This document shows, piece by piece, positions 1 through 9,200 of a stretch of 13,607 bases of DNA. The notes under the pieces were generated by a model. The model ran no database searches. It had not been told where the DNA came from and worked only from the letters and a program-made list of their open reading frames with translations. The stretch is taken from contig NW_019091424.1 of the NCBI RefSeq assembly GCF_001949145.1, forward strand, positions 1,265,069-1,278,675, read 5' to 3'. The stretch's first letter is position 1, and each line of letters opens with the position of its first letter. Origin of the DNA: Acanthaster planci. Its lineage: Eukaryota > Echinodermata > Asteroidea > Valvatida > Acanthasteridae. Made by a program: the position numbers and the translations under genes.

Positions 1-126
1 CTGACAGATTCATCTCCGAGGATGAATTGGTCAAAATCAATTATTAAACAAACTCAATCTGACAGACTCATCTCTGATGTTGATTTGAAATTTGGCAAGG
101 TTAATATATATTTTAAACAAACATTT
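1..126. repeat. Degenerate direct repeat, two units
   Basis: CTGACAGATTCATCTC at position 1 recurs as CTGACAGACTCATCTC at 59, and both units later contain TTAAACAAAC. The second unit is longer and more diverged. It is probably the edge of an old tandem duplication cut by the window start. Confidence 0.4.
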
Positions 127-616
127 CGACACACTCATTTCAATCTCAGATGATTGAATTAAAGTGACTGAACTTAAAAACAATATACACAAAGTTTTTA
201 AAGGGAAACATAGATATTAAAATCTTGCAGCACTATTTTTTCAGTAGGCATGAAGTCCTTTTTGAAATGTTTACATCGAGTTTGTAAAAATTATGAATGG
301 CAAGCTAATTTTTTTGGCAGCTTGGCTGAACTGCAGCTCTCCTCATCCCAGATTTAAAAGCAGGAAACCCCACCACGAATCTTTAAAGCTCTTCGGGAGA
401 TTTTGCCAGCTTTCGTCTCTGCCTCCATCTCTGGCTTTGCCTGATTTCATTGCTTGACTTTGAAGCTTTCAGCTCCAAATATGTCATATTTTGCTCCCAA
501 AGAAATCAAACTGTATCAATGGATATTAATCTTTGATTAAATTTCATTTGAACATCAGACTGCAGGTTTACAATCTGCCACCGAGTAAAGTGGATCACTG
601 GGACTCCATAGTTTAA
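1..616. other. 3' flank / 3' UTR of the dehydrogenase gene
   Basis: AT-rich sequence downstream of the minus-strand stop codon. I see no coding exon and no canonical AATAAA on the minus strand, so the transcript end is not placed. Some of it is probably 3' UTR. Confidence 0.5.
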
Positions 617-781
617 TTACTCATAGATATTGCTACGCTCCTTCATTCGTGTCTTGCAGCCGTAGTTTAGCTCCGCCCCTGCTGACAACAGGAAATCATT
701 GCCGGTACAGAAGGTGGCTTCGGCAGCGATGAACAGGCACATCTTACCCGATTCCTCCAGGGTGCCAAACCGACCAATCAG
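617..781 (-). CDS. HSD17B14: HSD17B14-like terminal exon 9 with stop
   Basis: Encodes residues 220-273 and a TAA stop at 619-617. The acceptor is [19 protein letters not shown] and [19 protein letters not shown] match the C-terminal beta-strand and dimer region; the tail is basic (KTRMKERS). ATTAAA overlaps the stop at 617-612 but is too close to be a convincing poly(A) signal alone. Confidence 0.93.
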   Translation of the reverse strand: MIGRFGTLEESGKMCLFIAAEATFCTGNDFLLSAGAELNYGCKTRMKERSNIYE

Positions 782-3700
782 CTGTAGAGATTCAAGTCCA
801 TAAATGAATTTTTAAAAAATTAATTCTCATCTGGCGTCTTGGCATTCATGAAGATCTGCTCCCTTGCATGATTTTCTTCCGGATACAGGTCTGAATTTGC
901 CAATGCAATGCATTTGGTATTACAACAGTGTAGCACGGAGTTGAGTGCCACATTAACCATGGCTTGCTGCTATGGACCGAGCAATCAGGCTCCAGTCTTC
1001 AAATTTTCATTAAACAAATTTGCTACTGCTGCAAATCACCCTCCACCACTTAATGGAACATCCCCTTGACCTCTCACCTGTGCCTCAGCTCCTCCCTTAA
1101 TCATTGCCTCCGTGTTGGCAGAGGCCTTGGACAAGCCATCCCACAGGGGTGTCCAAATATTGCCTGGGGAGACACTGTGCAACAGGGAAGTGAAGAAAGG
1201 TACTGGTGATCTTTAGCTGGCTCCTTGTATCCTGACGTATACAATTCTCATTAAGCAGAAAAGGTTACTAACCTAAATTACCTGAGCAAATTGAGCAATC
1301 TTTTCAGAAAAAAAGAATTCCATTTTGCCACTCCCTGACCAAAGACCTAGACACGCCTCTACATGCTTCAATGTTCACACTGTAGAAAGAGAGACAATCT
1401 ATCAAGGTGCTGTGTATCATTATTACCCCTGCTCAATGGGCCTACGAAACATTCCAAATACCATCTCGGCTCCCTGGGGAGCATGCAGCTCGATGCTGCC
1501 ACTATTCAGTGCAAAGCAGCTATTAAAATCAGCCACAATATCCAGCTCTGCCCTCACAGGTACCCAATTACTCCTGGGTGGAGAGAGAGGCAATGAGTGA
1601 CAAAGAGCCTCGCCCAAGGGCACACGCACCATGACCCCGGGCTGGATTCGAACACGCAACCTGCGGCTTTACCCGTCGCCTGCGAATCTGATACTCTTAA
1701 CCACAAGGCCACGGCACTCCACTTTTGGTTTCCGCATATATATTTCTTGGCATTGTTTATGCATTACAGCAATGACTTGAAGGAACGAGTACAGAAGCCG
1801 TGACATCAAGAACAACTTCCTGGCGATGCCTACCTGTTGACACGTACTTCATACTGGGCCTCGTCCACAGCCATAGCTCTGGTCATGGCGTCGATGCCTC
1901 CCTGTTGGTGAGGAAGGAAAAAAGGAAAGCAAGTCCCACCTCTAAAACTGTAACTGCTTCCCATTGTCTCCTCTCTACAGGTTTCTTCAGGCTTGCGAGC
2001 TACAGTGCCAAGGGCACTTTTGAGGAATCCTCGGTGCCATTAGCAGAAATGACTCATAAGATTTGCCAGGTCAGGGTTGCCCTGTGTACAGACGCACCTA
2101 CTGTATGCTTGAAGAACAAAATTCATGGCACTACAATGCTTGTTTGTATATCATTTACAATCCAAAATAAGAATCCACACAGCAGTTAGCCCAACAACAG
2201 CGATATTTTTACATAGATGACTTACAGCAACAACAATTTATTGACAGACAGACAAGAGTCCTTGTACCTTTGTAGTGACGTAAGACACGGCGTGAGTCTG
2301 CCCAATTTTAGCCACCAGACTAGACATGTTAATGATGTTTCCCTTGGTCTTTCGGAGGTGAGGTAAAGCGTACTAGAGAAACGCAAACAGCCAAAGTAGT
2401 AATCTTAAATTAAGAGTATGCACCATATGGACAATATTTATATTGTGGGTATGGTTTTGAACTGGCATCTGAGATTTCTAAGTATCTGAGTTTCTATTTT
2501 GTAAAAATGTGCCAACACAGCAAAAATTAAAAAACTAAACAAAACAAAAAGCACAATTTTCAAAAGATGTGCAGTTTTTAAAGGTATTTACATGCTATTG
2601 AATTTGTGGACTCAGTCAATCAACACAACTGCACAATTTCCTTGCACTATTGGCTAATCCTTAAAGAAATCTCAGACTTCACTGCCCTTGCTTGAAACAA
2701 TCTTCCGCATCCATGACTTAGAAACAAAACCATAATCATCCAGAGGTGACATTCTTGACCAATCATACAACAAAGTTGACCACTTGAAGTGATTGAGCAA
2801 GCGTATAGATCAACCGATTGTGCCTAACATATACACAAAGATGCAACTTTCCTGGAAGAGTGGTACCAGCTTGGTAAGGATTTCTTCTTCTCTTCACTGG
2901 GTGGTCAGTCTGTTGAACACGTCGCTCCTTTCCCCACAACATTGAAAACCAGAAGAAAAAACCCACCTTGCTGAAGGTAAAATAGTTGACGAGATTGAAG
3001 TTAACCAGCCACTTGAAATGGTCCACTGTGATGTCATCAATCTTCTCCTCCGGGGGATCTACAGGTCAAATGCGCACGGGGTTGAATACCAAGGTCTGCT
3101 GAGGGAGCGTCATCATAAATTGACATTTGCCAGCTGGATCACGAAGGCACAGCTTATATAATGGGTAATTCCAAAACTCAGGGGTCCAAAAGTGTGACAC
3201 TTTCATGTCCTTGTTACACCTGACCTTTGTTAATATCACCGGAATTGTTTTCAAACTATTACAATTTGTTTGGCAGGTAATTTGCATAAATTCATCACCC
3301 TTGGAAATTAAAAAATGCGTTTTGAACTTACAAAATTATATGTCAGATGTAACAGGGACACGAAAAAAATGGACCCCAAATTTTGGAATTACCGTTGCTG
3401 AAATTGAAAAAGTGCATATATACATGTATGAACTGTTTACATACGCCATCCAGCATTGTTGACTAAACAATCTAGTCTCTTGTACCTCTCCACTGTCTGT
3501 TCAACTGTTCTCTGAAAAATTAAAAAAGAGCAGTTGAAAACGTAAGACATTTGTTGACTTCACACTCTGGAGAGAAAATGAATTTTGATTCCTTCCCCGT
3601 AACTTTTGAGTGAAATGACCTCTTAGCCCCTCAAATGATCTGCCCTTTTGGCTGAATTATTTTATGCTAAACTCATGTTCCAATCAAGAAATTTTGACCG

Positions 3701-4498
3701 AGTTCCGCAACGTCTCAATATTTAGGACCACAGTGTGACCACCCTTTGACCGAGTTCCGCAACGTCTCAATATTTGGGACCGCTGTGTGACCACCTTTTG
3801 ACCGAGTTCCGCAACGTCTCAATATTTGGGACCGCAGTGTGACAACCTTAATTTCATCTTCCTTTTGGACATCGCACTGAATGAAGAAGCATTCCCCAGG
3901 CCCAGCATTATTAAGTTCCACCTCAAGAGCTTTGCCGATCTCAACTAGGAAAGAAAAAAGTATAAAAAGATGGTAAAATTGGTACGTTTACTTTGATGCC
4001 ATCAAAATAAAGATGGATACAGGACTATTTAGCCTAGCCTGACTAGCGAGCCGATAAAGAAGCAAAACGACACTAATAGCTTTACTCAAATGATCATTAT
4101 AATAAAAAAATTCAAACCTACCCCCTCTCGCACAGAAAGCAACTTTCGCACCTGCCTTGACTGGAAAACAAACATAAATCTGTGGTTAAAACCGTAAAAA
4201 CCTGCAATTTTCTGACCAGCCAAATATACCGGTAGTACATCTGCTGCAATTAAATCCATACACAGGTGTAAACTTGCCATTTGGTAATGAGTTAAATCCA
4301 CCTTAAGGAAAACCAGTTCATATTAAACCGAGAACCCAAATTTGCCCCCCTCCCCGCGCCCCAAAAAGTCCCACTCCTTCATGTCCCAGCACTGTCTGTC
4401 TTCTTACCAAATTCTCGCACAACTCCTTCTCCGATGCCTTTAGATCCTCCAGTAACTAATGCAACCTTGTCCTGGTATCTTAAATGACTATTGGCCAT
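617..4498 (-). CDS. HSD17B14: 17-beta-hydroxysteroid dehydrogenase 14-like short-chain dehydrogenase, complete nine-exon gene
   Basis: Joined exons (minus strand): 4498-4408, 4160-4122, 3944-3847, 3511-3445, 3058-2967, 2372-2268, 1901-1834, 1174-1078, 781-617. They total 822 nt, giving 273 residues plus a TAA stop; every junction is GT-AG and in phase. Human HSD17B14 is 270 residues. This is a classical SDR with a Rossmann fold: TGGSKGIG at 16-23 binds the dinucleotide, NNAG is at 94-97, and the catalytic residues are Asn120 (in NFNLVN), Ser147 (in NMSSL), Tyr160 and Lys164 (YVTTK). [10 protein letters not shown] at 189-198 and FCTG at 243-246 are family signatures. The family oxidises 17-beta-hydroxysteroids and other secondary alcohols in the cytosol; vertebrate enzymes prefer NAD. 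Here the end of strand beta-2 reads FCARG rather than carrying the usual Asp, which may favour NADP (inference). No signal peptide or membrane segment is visible. The family assignment is firm; the substrate is not known. Confidence 0.93.
1078..1174 (-). CDS. HSD17B14: HSD17B14-like exon 8 (SPGN loop)
   Basis: Completes Ser187 and encodes residues 188-219. The acceptor is GTTGCACAG and the donor CAG then [20 protein letters not shown] closely matches the substrate-loop start of vertebrate HSD17B14. Confidence 0.92.
1376..1720 (-). mobile_element. tRNA-derived SINE in dehydrogenase intron 7
   Basis: Read on the minus strand, the head has a Pol III box A (GTGGCCTTGTGGTTAAGAG, 1712-1694) and about 50 nt later a box B (TGTTCGAATCC, 1654-1644), as in tRNA-derived SINEs. 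The body has CCCTTGGGCGAGGC and CACCCAGGAGTAATTGGGTA, like bodies of SINEs I know from marine deuterostomes. The 3' part (TAATAATGATACACAGCACC) resembles the usual tail of those repeats. Both ends are approximate and I found no target-site duplication, so the copy is probably old. The insertion lies between exons 7 and 8 in the sense orientation of the host gene. Confidence 0.75.
1834..1901 (-). CDS. HSD17B14: HSD17B14-like exon 7
   Basis: Encodes residues 165-186 plus two bases of Ser187. The acceptor is CACCAACAG and the donor AACAG then [25 protein letters not shown] followed by RVN is the helix after the active-site Lys and the strand leading to SPGN. Confidence 0.9.
1902..2267 (-). other. 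Dehydrogenase intron 6
   Basis: Clean intron between the YVTTK exon and the following helix exon. I see no repeat or additional exon; open frames here are chance. Confidence 0.7.
2268..2372 (-). CDS. HSD17B14: HSD17B14-like exon 6 (catalytic Ser, Tyr, Lys)
   Basis: Thirty-five whole codons, residues 130-164, with acceptor TTCTCTAG and donor AAG then GTACAA. It carries NMSSL with catalytic Ser147 and ends exactly on YVTTK, so Tyr160 and Lys164 are the last functional residues of this exon. Confidence 0.93.
2373..2966 (-). other. Dehydrogenase intron 5
   Basis: AT-rich intron (594 bp). No exon, repeat or RNA gene is recognisable. Confidence 0.7.
2967..3058 (-). CDS. HSD17B14: HSD17B14-like exon 5 (catalytic Asn helix)
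   Basis: Encodes residues 99 (split His) to 129. The acceptor is CCTGTAG and the donor AAG then [19 protein letters not shown] contains Asn120, the helix-alpha-4 Asn of the SDR tetrad. HPPEE matches the proline-rich loop after NNAG in vertebrate homologues. Confidence 0.9.
3164..3392. mobile_element. Inverted-repeat (fold-back) element in dehydrogenase intron 4
   Basis: The left arm at 3164-3224 and the reverse complement of 3342-3392 share GGTAATTCCAAAA, GGGGTCCA and a diverged (A/G)TGTCC(T/C)TGTTACA(C/T)CTGAC. The left arm has about 10 extra bases containing the small palindrome AAAGTGTGACACTTT (3189-3203). The centre of about 117 bp shows little further complementarity. This is the shape of a non-autonomous DNA element or an inverted duplication. 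No clear target-site duplication was found. Confidence 0.6.
3445..3511 (-). CDS. HSD17B14: HSD17B14-like exon 4 (NNAG motif)
   Basis: Encodes residues 77-98 plus one base. The acceptor is ATTTTTCAG and the donor GTATGT. It carries [11 protein letters not shown], the beta-4 NNAG motif of classical SDRs. An earlier GT (GAGAG then GTACAA) was passed over because it would remove the NNAG motif. Confidence 0.9.
3696..3851. repeat. 52-bp tandem repeat, three copies, at a splice donor
   Basis: GACCGAGTTCCGCAACGTCT starts at 3696, 3748 and 3800, an exact 52-bp period with few substitutions. The third copy runs into dehydrogenase exon 3, and the exon 3 donor (GT at 3846-3845) lies within it. On the minus strand each copy repeats a donor-like (A)AAGG(T/G)GGTCAC or GGTTGTCAC core. 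Confidence 0.92.
3847..3944 (-). CDS. HSD17B14: HSD17B14-like exon 3
   Basis: Encodes residues 44-76, including [10 protein letters not shown], the beta-3 CDV motif that packs near the adenine. The acceptor is strong (CTTTCCTAG). The donor is AAG then GTTGTC, a poor match to consensus, and lies inside the first copy of a 52-bp tandem repeat. Phase 0 out agrees with the next exon. Confidence 0.88.
4122..4160 (-). CDS. HSD17B14: HSD17B14-like exon 2 (39-nt exon, beta-2 strand)
   Basis: Short exon entering and leaving in phase 1, with acceptor TTTTCCAG and donor GTAGGT. It encodes [13 protein letters not shown], residues 31-43. This covers beta-2 and the residues that select NAD or NADP; Ala41 and Arg42 occupy the place where vertebrate HSD17B14 has Asp-Lys. 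Confidence 0.88.
4408..4498 (-). CDS. HSD17B14: HSD17B14-like exon 1 (start codon, glycine-rich cofactor loop)
   Basis: Encodes residues 1-30 plus the first base of codon 31. It begins with ATG at 4498-4496 and contains the TGGSKGIG loop. The donor is TTTG then GTAAGA. The start is chosen because the N-terminal [18 protein letters not shown] aligns in length with vertebrate HSD17B14. Confidence 0.93.
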
Positions 4499-6050
4499 TT
4501 TAGCGGTGCAGAAAGGGGACGGGACACGGTACAGAAATGAGGAGCCCTTCCTGTTAACTAAGTGCTAGTTGTAATAGTACTTATAGCAAGGAGAAGTCAA
4601 ACGTACGAATCCCCGGCCGGCTGGACACACATTAACTTAGCGTGCCTGTCATCAGCACATCATATGCATGCGATCTGGCGTTCCGCCCCCTCAGCTCACT
4701 TTGGTTTTCTCAAAGAGCATTACTGTGTCCTGTTACATAAAAAACACTAATCTGCTGATGATGTCCAAAGGTTGAGGGGCTTATAAACATCATGATAACC
4801 GCACAACCATGACAACAGATCACGATTCAGCCAAGTCTTTGTTGGGATTCTTCTGAATCCACTACATCATGTACTACCGGTATTAAACCACATGATCAGT
4901 CACATGACAAGAGTCTAGCGGGCCACTGCGCATGCCGGGCCGGCGCCCCCCCCCCGCGAGGTACCAGTACGGCAGCTAAAAAAAAATGATGAGACTACGG
5001 GGGGTGAGATTGGACCAACGAGCCGTAGAACAAACATACCGTTGAAGCTAAAACATTGAAACTTCTGGGTGGGCGTGCTAACAGATTTTTGATATATGTT
5101 TTGTGATTTATTTGTTTCAGGTTAGTTGTTGTTTGCTTCTTCGGCTTCTTTTTGACATCCACATGTAAAAAGACACGAACTTCCGAAAACCTATGCTAAT
5201 TTATGCTGATATCGTTGAATAATACGTATATATTAACAGTTTCAAAATAGGCAAAATTTCGTAATTTTTGAAAAAGTTTCTTGTTATTTTATCAAAATTT
5301 AACAATACTTCATGTATTTCTGTTTTATCGACTGTATGTAAATCCCTTTTACTTCTAACTTGGTATATTAGGCCCAGTTATTAATGATCACGTGATAGAG
5401 CCAATTGACGTAATCGGAGAGCAATATGGCCGTCTGAAGAGAGAAAAATAGCCGTGCGGTGGAAAACGTCGTGAACTTGTGGTTTTACTAACTGATTACT
5501 CCAAGTTTACGCCCATAGTGTGACTTGACAGTTTGACACAATTTTACCTTTTAATTCATTGTTTATAAGAGGTAAACTCTGAAGAGGTTTCAGCTTGATC
5601 AGCAATTTTGTCGCCCGTTTTTACTGCCCAGCTGTCGGCCGTGCCGGTAACCGTAATGATCGTGTTTACGTTCAGTGTTTAGCAACCGGACCTATCGACA
5701 GCACTTTACTGACTGGCAGTGTCAACGGCCGTCTCTGGATTGCCTGGAAAAATTCTCGGCACCAGTCTCGACGCACTCTGGTAATTTTGATGGAGTACAT
5801 GATTAGTAGCAGTTTTATCGTACTTTAAAATTGTTTTGCAGGCAAACAAAATATTTAAACAGTAACATAGCCTAAGTTGTGTAAAGTTAATCTCTCCGTT
5901 TCCGTATTTATATTTGGAGTTGTTGGCCATCTCTGAGGGTCTGTACATGGGGGGAAGTACACCGCACCCACATTTTGATGGTTGACGGAACTTCCAGATT
6001 GGTTTGCCTTACCCCACCTCAACTTTTGATTCTATACGTGTAGCTGAGAC
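4499..6050. other. Intergenic region between divergent genes, with 5' UTRs
   Basis: Separates two start codons that face away from each other. A GC-rich patch with a ten-C run lies at 4936-4958, next to CTGCGCATGCCGG, which resembles an NRF1 site. GTCACATGAC, an M-box-like E-box, is at 4899-4908, about 400 bp before the dehydrogenase ATG. The stretch at 5595-5780 reads open but has no recognisable protein and may be 5' UTR of the kinesin gene. Transcription starts cannot be fixed. Confidence 0.5.
5388..5429 (+). promoter_or_regulatory. Candidate promoter cluster for the kinesin gene
   Basis: Within about 40 bp there are TCACGTGA (5388-5395, palindromic E-box of USF/TFE type), CCAAT (5401-5405), TGACGTAA (5406-5413, CRE-like) and AATATGGCCG (near 5423, partly YY1-like). 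The clustering is typical of TATA-less promoters. No TATA box or start site is demonstrated. Confidence 0.35.
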
Positions 6051-6275
6051 ATGGCTGAAGCCGTTAAAGTCATCGTGCGATGTCGGCCCATGAACGAGAG
6101 GGAGAAGTCACTGGGATGCAGCGTGGTGGTGCAGATGGAAGGGGGGCGGGGCTACTGCTCCATTCAGAAGCCCAAGTCCAAGGACCCACCCAAGAGCTTC
6201 ACCTTCGACGGGGCGTACTACACAGACTCCACCACCGAGACCATCTACAACGACATAGGCTACCCGCTCGTGGAT
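6051..6275 (+). CDS. KIF17: KIF17-like exon 1 (motor beta-1, start codon)
   Basis: Residues 1-75, from [18 protein letters not shown] to YPLVD. The ATG lies in GAGACATGGCT, with purine at -3 and G at +4, and matches the N-terminus of KIF17 in length. The donor is GAT then GTGAGT, phase 0. Confidence 0.93.
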
Positions 6276-9200
6276 GTGAGTAAATGCCCAGACAGGTTTA
6301 GCAAAATGTAAGGGCCTCATAGATTTTTAGTTGGCTGTCAGTATTCAGTGAATAACGAATAATTCCTCTATTCCTTGGTCTTTAACTCGGCTGAACCAGC
6401 TTTGTGTCATTTACACTTTGCGCTCTTGGCATGAGCAAGCAATGATACAGCAGGCTCCCCACAATGCATTGTGTTTCCATAAAATTTAGTGAGATATCAC
6501 TTGCTACTAGCACTTTGGGATGGTGGACCCACCAATTCCTTCACCCCTTCAATCCGTTTCTGATTCGCTGTTCTTCACCTTGGGACATAGGGTGTCCTTG
6601 AGGGCTACAATGGCACCATCTTTGCCTACGGCCAGACGGGGTGCGGCAAGTCCTTCAGCATGCAGGGCATAACTGACCCGCCAACCCAGCGGGGGATCAT
6701 TCCCAGGGCCTTCGAACACATCTTTGAGAACATCCAGGTACGTACAAAGTACTCGAGAGGTGTTTGTCATTCAATTCATGCCAAGTGGACCACTCTCATT
6801 TTGCCTACAACGTGTTTGGACAGTTAGAGATTGAAGAAATATCACCTTTGGGCCGCTATTTCATTTTACCTCCAGGCCATTCAAAATAGACATTTCGTTA
6901 CTCGTATTATTACCTGCTCTAATAGCTGTGTGGAATTTTTTAACTCTTTCTGAACTTTTCTTTCCCTTTTGTACGGCCAACCATAGTTTTTCAGTAACCA
7001 CTTGTAGCACAAACCCGACCGTGACGCCAAAAGAGTAGACCCCATAGGAAGTCCGTCCCCAACCCGTGAATAATCCCAGTGAATGCCATTTTCTGGTCTC
7101 ATCCTTTGCCAGGTGACAGAGGGAGTCAAGTTTCTCGTTCGGGCCTCGTATCTGGAGATTTACAATGAGGACATCAGGGATCTCCTTGGGAAAGATCACA
7201 AATCCAAACTGGAATTGAAGGAGCACCCTGACAGGGGGGTGTATGTCAAAGGTCAGATTTTGATCTCATGGTACAGAATTCTGCTTCATTATCTTTGACC
7301 ATGTTGACACTGTAGTCAAAAACAAAAGAATAGAACATTTAACCTGGCGTATGACACAGTCCTTGGCTAACCTGATTGATCGTCCCTCCCCGGCAGATTT
7401 GACCATGCACATCGTGCACAACACGCGGGAGTGCGAGCACATCATGGACTTGGGCTGGAAGAACCGCTCCACGGGCGCCACGCTCATGAACGCCGACTCC
7501 TCCCGCTCCCATTCCATCTTCACCATCCACATCGAGCGCTGCGACGTGGACGACTCGGGGGAAGACCACCTGCGGGCCGGCAAGCTGAACCTGGTGGACT
7601 TGGCCGGCAGCGAGAGACAAGCCAAGACTGGTAAGAATGAAGCCATCACCCAGACTTTAACCCCTTCACGGCCGGATTCTTTTGACCGCGACTGCTGGGC
7701 TGTGGCATGCCCCGAATGGAGGGCTTTGTCCAGCAGCAGGCCCTCATTGAACCGGCAGCTGCCTGGTGAATAGACTGTATGTGTGGTATGCACTAATCCT
7801 CACACAAAGCCGCGGCGTTTGCAGTCATCCGACGTGAAGAGGTTAATCTTAGTTGAGCCCTGTCCATCAACCCTAACAGTCCTCAGTCCTCCAACAGATG
7901 AAAGATTGAGGACTGTTAGGGTTAATGTACAAGTAACATGTGCATGGACTTGTTTTTCCCAGGATTCTGGAATTTCAGATTTGACCACATCAATCTTTTT
8001 TTCTGCCAGGCGCAACTGGCGATCGATTGAAGGAGGCCACCAAAATCAACCTGTCTCTCTCTGCCTTGGGTAATGTCATCTCAGCTCTGGTGGACGGCAA
8101 GTCAAAGCACATACCATACAGAGACTCCAAGCTGACCAGGCTGCTACAAGATTCTCTCGGTAAGCATCCATCTCTGGCCCAGATTCTCTCCTCCCCTGGG
8201 CTCAAACTTCGAGGAGAACGAGAAAAAATCAGTTTCAGCTGTTCAAAGTTCAATTTTTTCAATCCCTTCTGTGACACAGGCGGCAACACCAAGACCCTGA
8301 TGGTGGCCTGCCTCTCGCCGGCCGACAACAACTACGACGAGACCCTGAGCACGCTGCGCTACGCCAACCGGGCCAAGAACATCAAGAACAAGCCCAAGAT
8401 CAATGAGGACCCCAAGGACGCCCTCTTGAGGCAATACCAGGAGGAGATCAGCCGGCTCAAGGCCATGCTGATGGGACAGATCCCCGCTGAGGGCTTTGAA
8501 GGTGAGTGGGTGGGTCTTTGGAGGGGAACAGTGCTTCAAGTGAATGCTTCTGCATACTAGTGCTCTGTGCTGATTTTGTAAACAACCTGTTGACTTTGAA
8601 TGTTTGGCCATTGCTTTCTTTCATGCTCAAGTCGTATCATGCGCAGTTCGGCTGATAACAAACTGTTAAAGATGACGTATTCAGAAATTACAGTAGTGAT
8701 CCCATTTTTTCAAGAGCTGAATCAAAATGCAGGAAAGGGAGTATTTGTTGAGCAACCAAACAAAAGCCATGTGTTGCCATGGTTACTTTCAGCTGCATGT
8801 ACAAACCAGAAATGATGCATAATGAATGTCAGTTTGATCCATCAGTACTTCTACTAATTTACCTGTAATATGCATATTCATCAAATTGTCAAACTGTTGT
8901 GCCTGTAATATGCATATTCATCAAATTGTCAAACTGTTGTGCCTGTAATATGAATATTCATCAAATTGTCAAACTTTATGCCTGTAATATGAATATTCAT
9001 CAAATCATCAAACCCTTATGCCTGTAATATGAATATTCATCAAATCGTTAAACCGTTATGCCTATAATATGAGTATTCATCAAATTGTAAAACTTTTATG
9101 GCTGTAGTATGCATATTCATCAAATTGTCAAACCGTTATGCCTGTAGTGTGAATATTCCTCAAACTGTCAAACCATTTTGCCTGAAATATGCATATTCAT

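Noticed and set aside
1644-1720. A functional tRNA gene
   Set aside because: Boxes A and B are present, but no proper acceptor stem or anticodon arm forms, and SINE body motifs follow directly.
1597-2189. Plus-strand open frames across the SINE and dehydrogenase exon 7
   Set aside because: They run antisense to a validated exon and through repeat sequence; no domain is visible.
5595-5828. Open frame of 77 codons upstream of the kinesin as a separate gene or N-terminal exon
   Set aside because: No similarity to any kinesin N-terminus; the ATG at 6051 already matches the family start. It may be 5' UTR.
6861-7226. Minus-strand open frames of 121 and 82 codons
   Set aside because: They cover kinesin intron 2 and the antisense of exon 3, with no recognisable domain.
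7266-7793. Minus-strand open frame of 175 codons
   Set aside because: Antisense shadow of the GC-rich kinesin exon 4, extended into the neighbouring MITE.
7869-7926. Telomere-like CCCTAA units
   Set aside because: Only one copy per hairpin arm; no tandem array.
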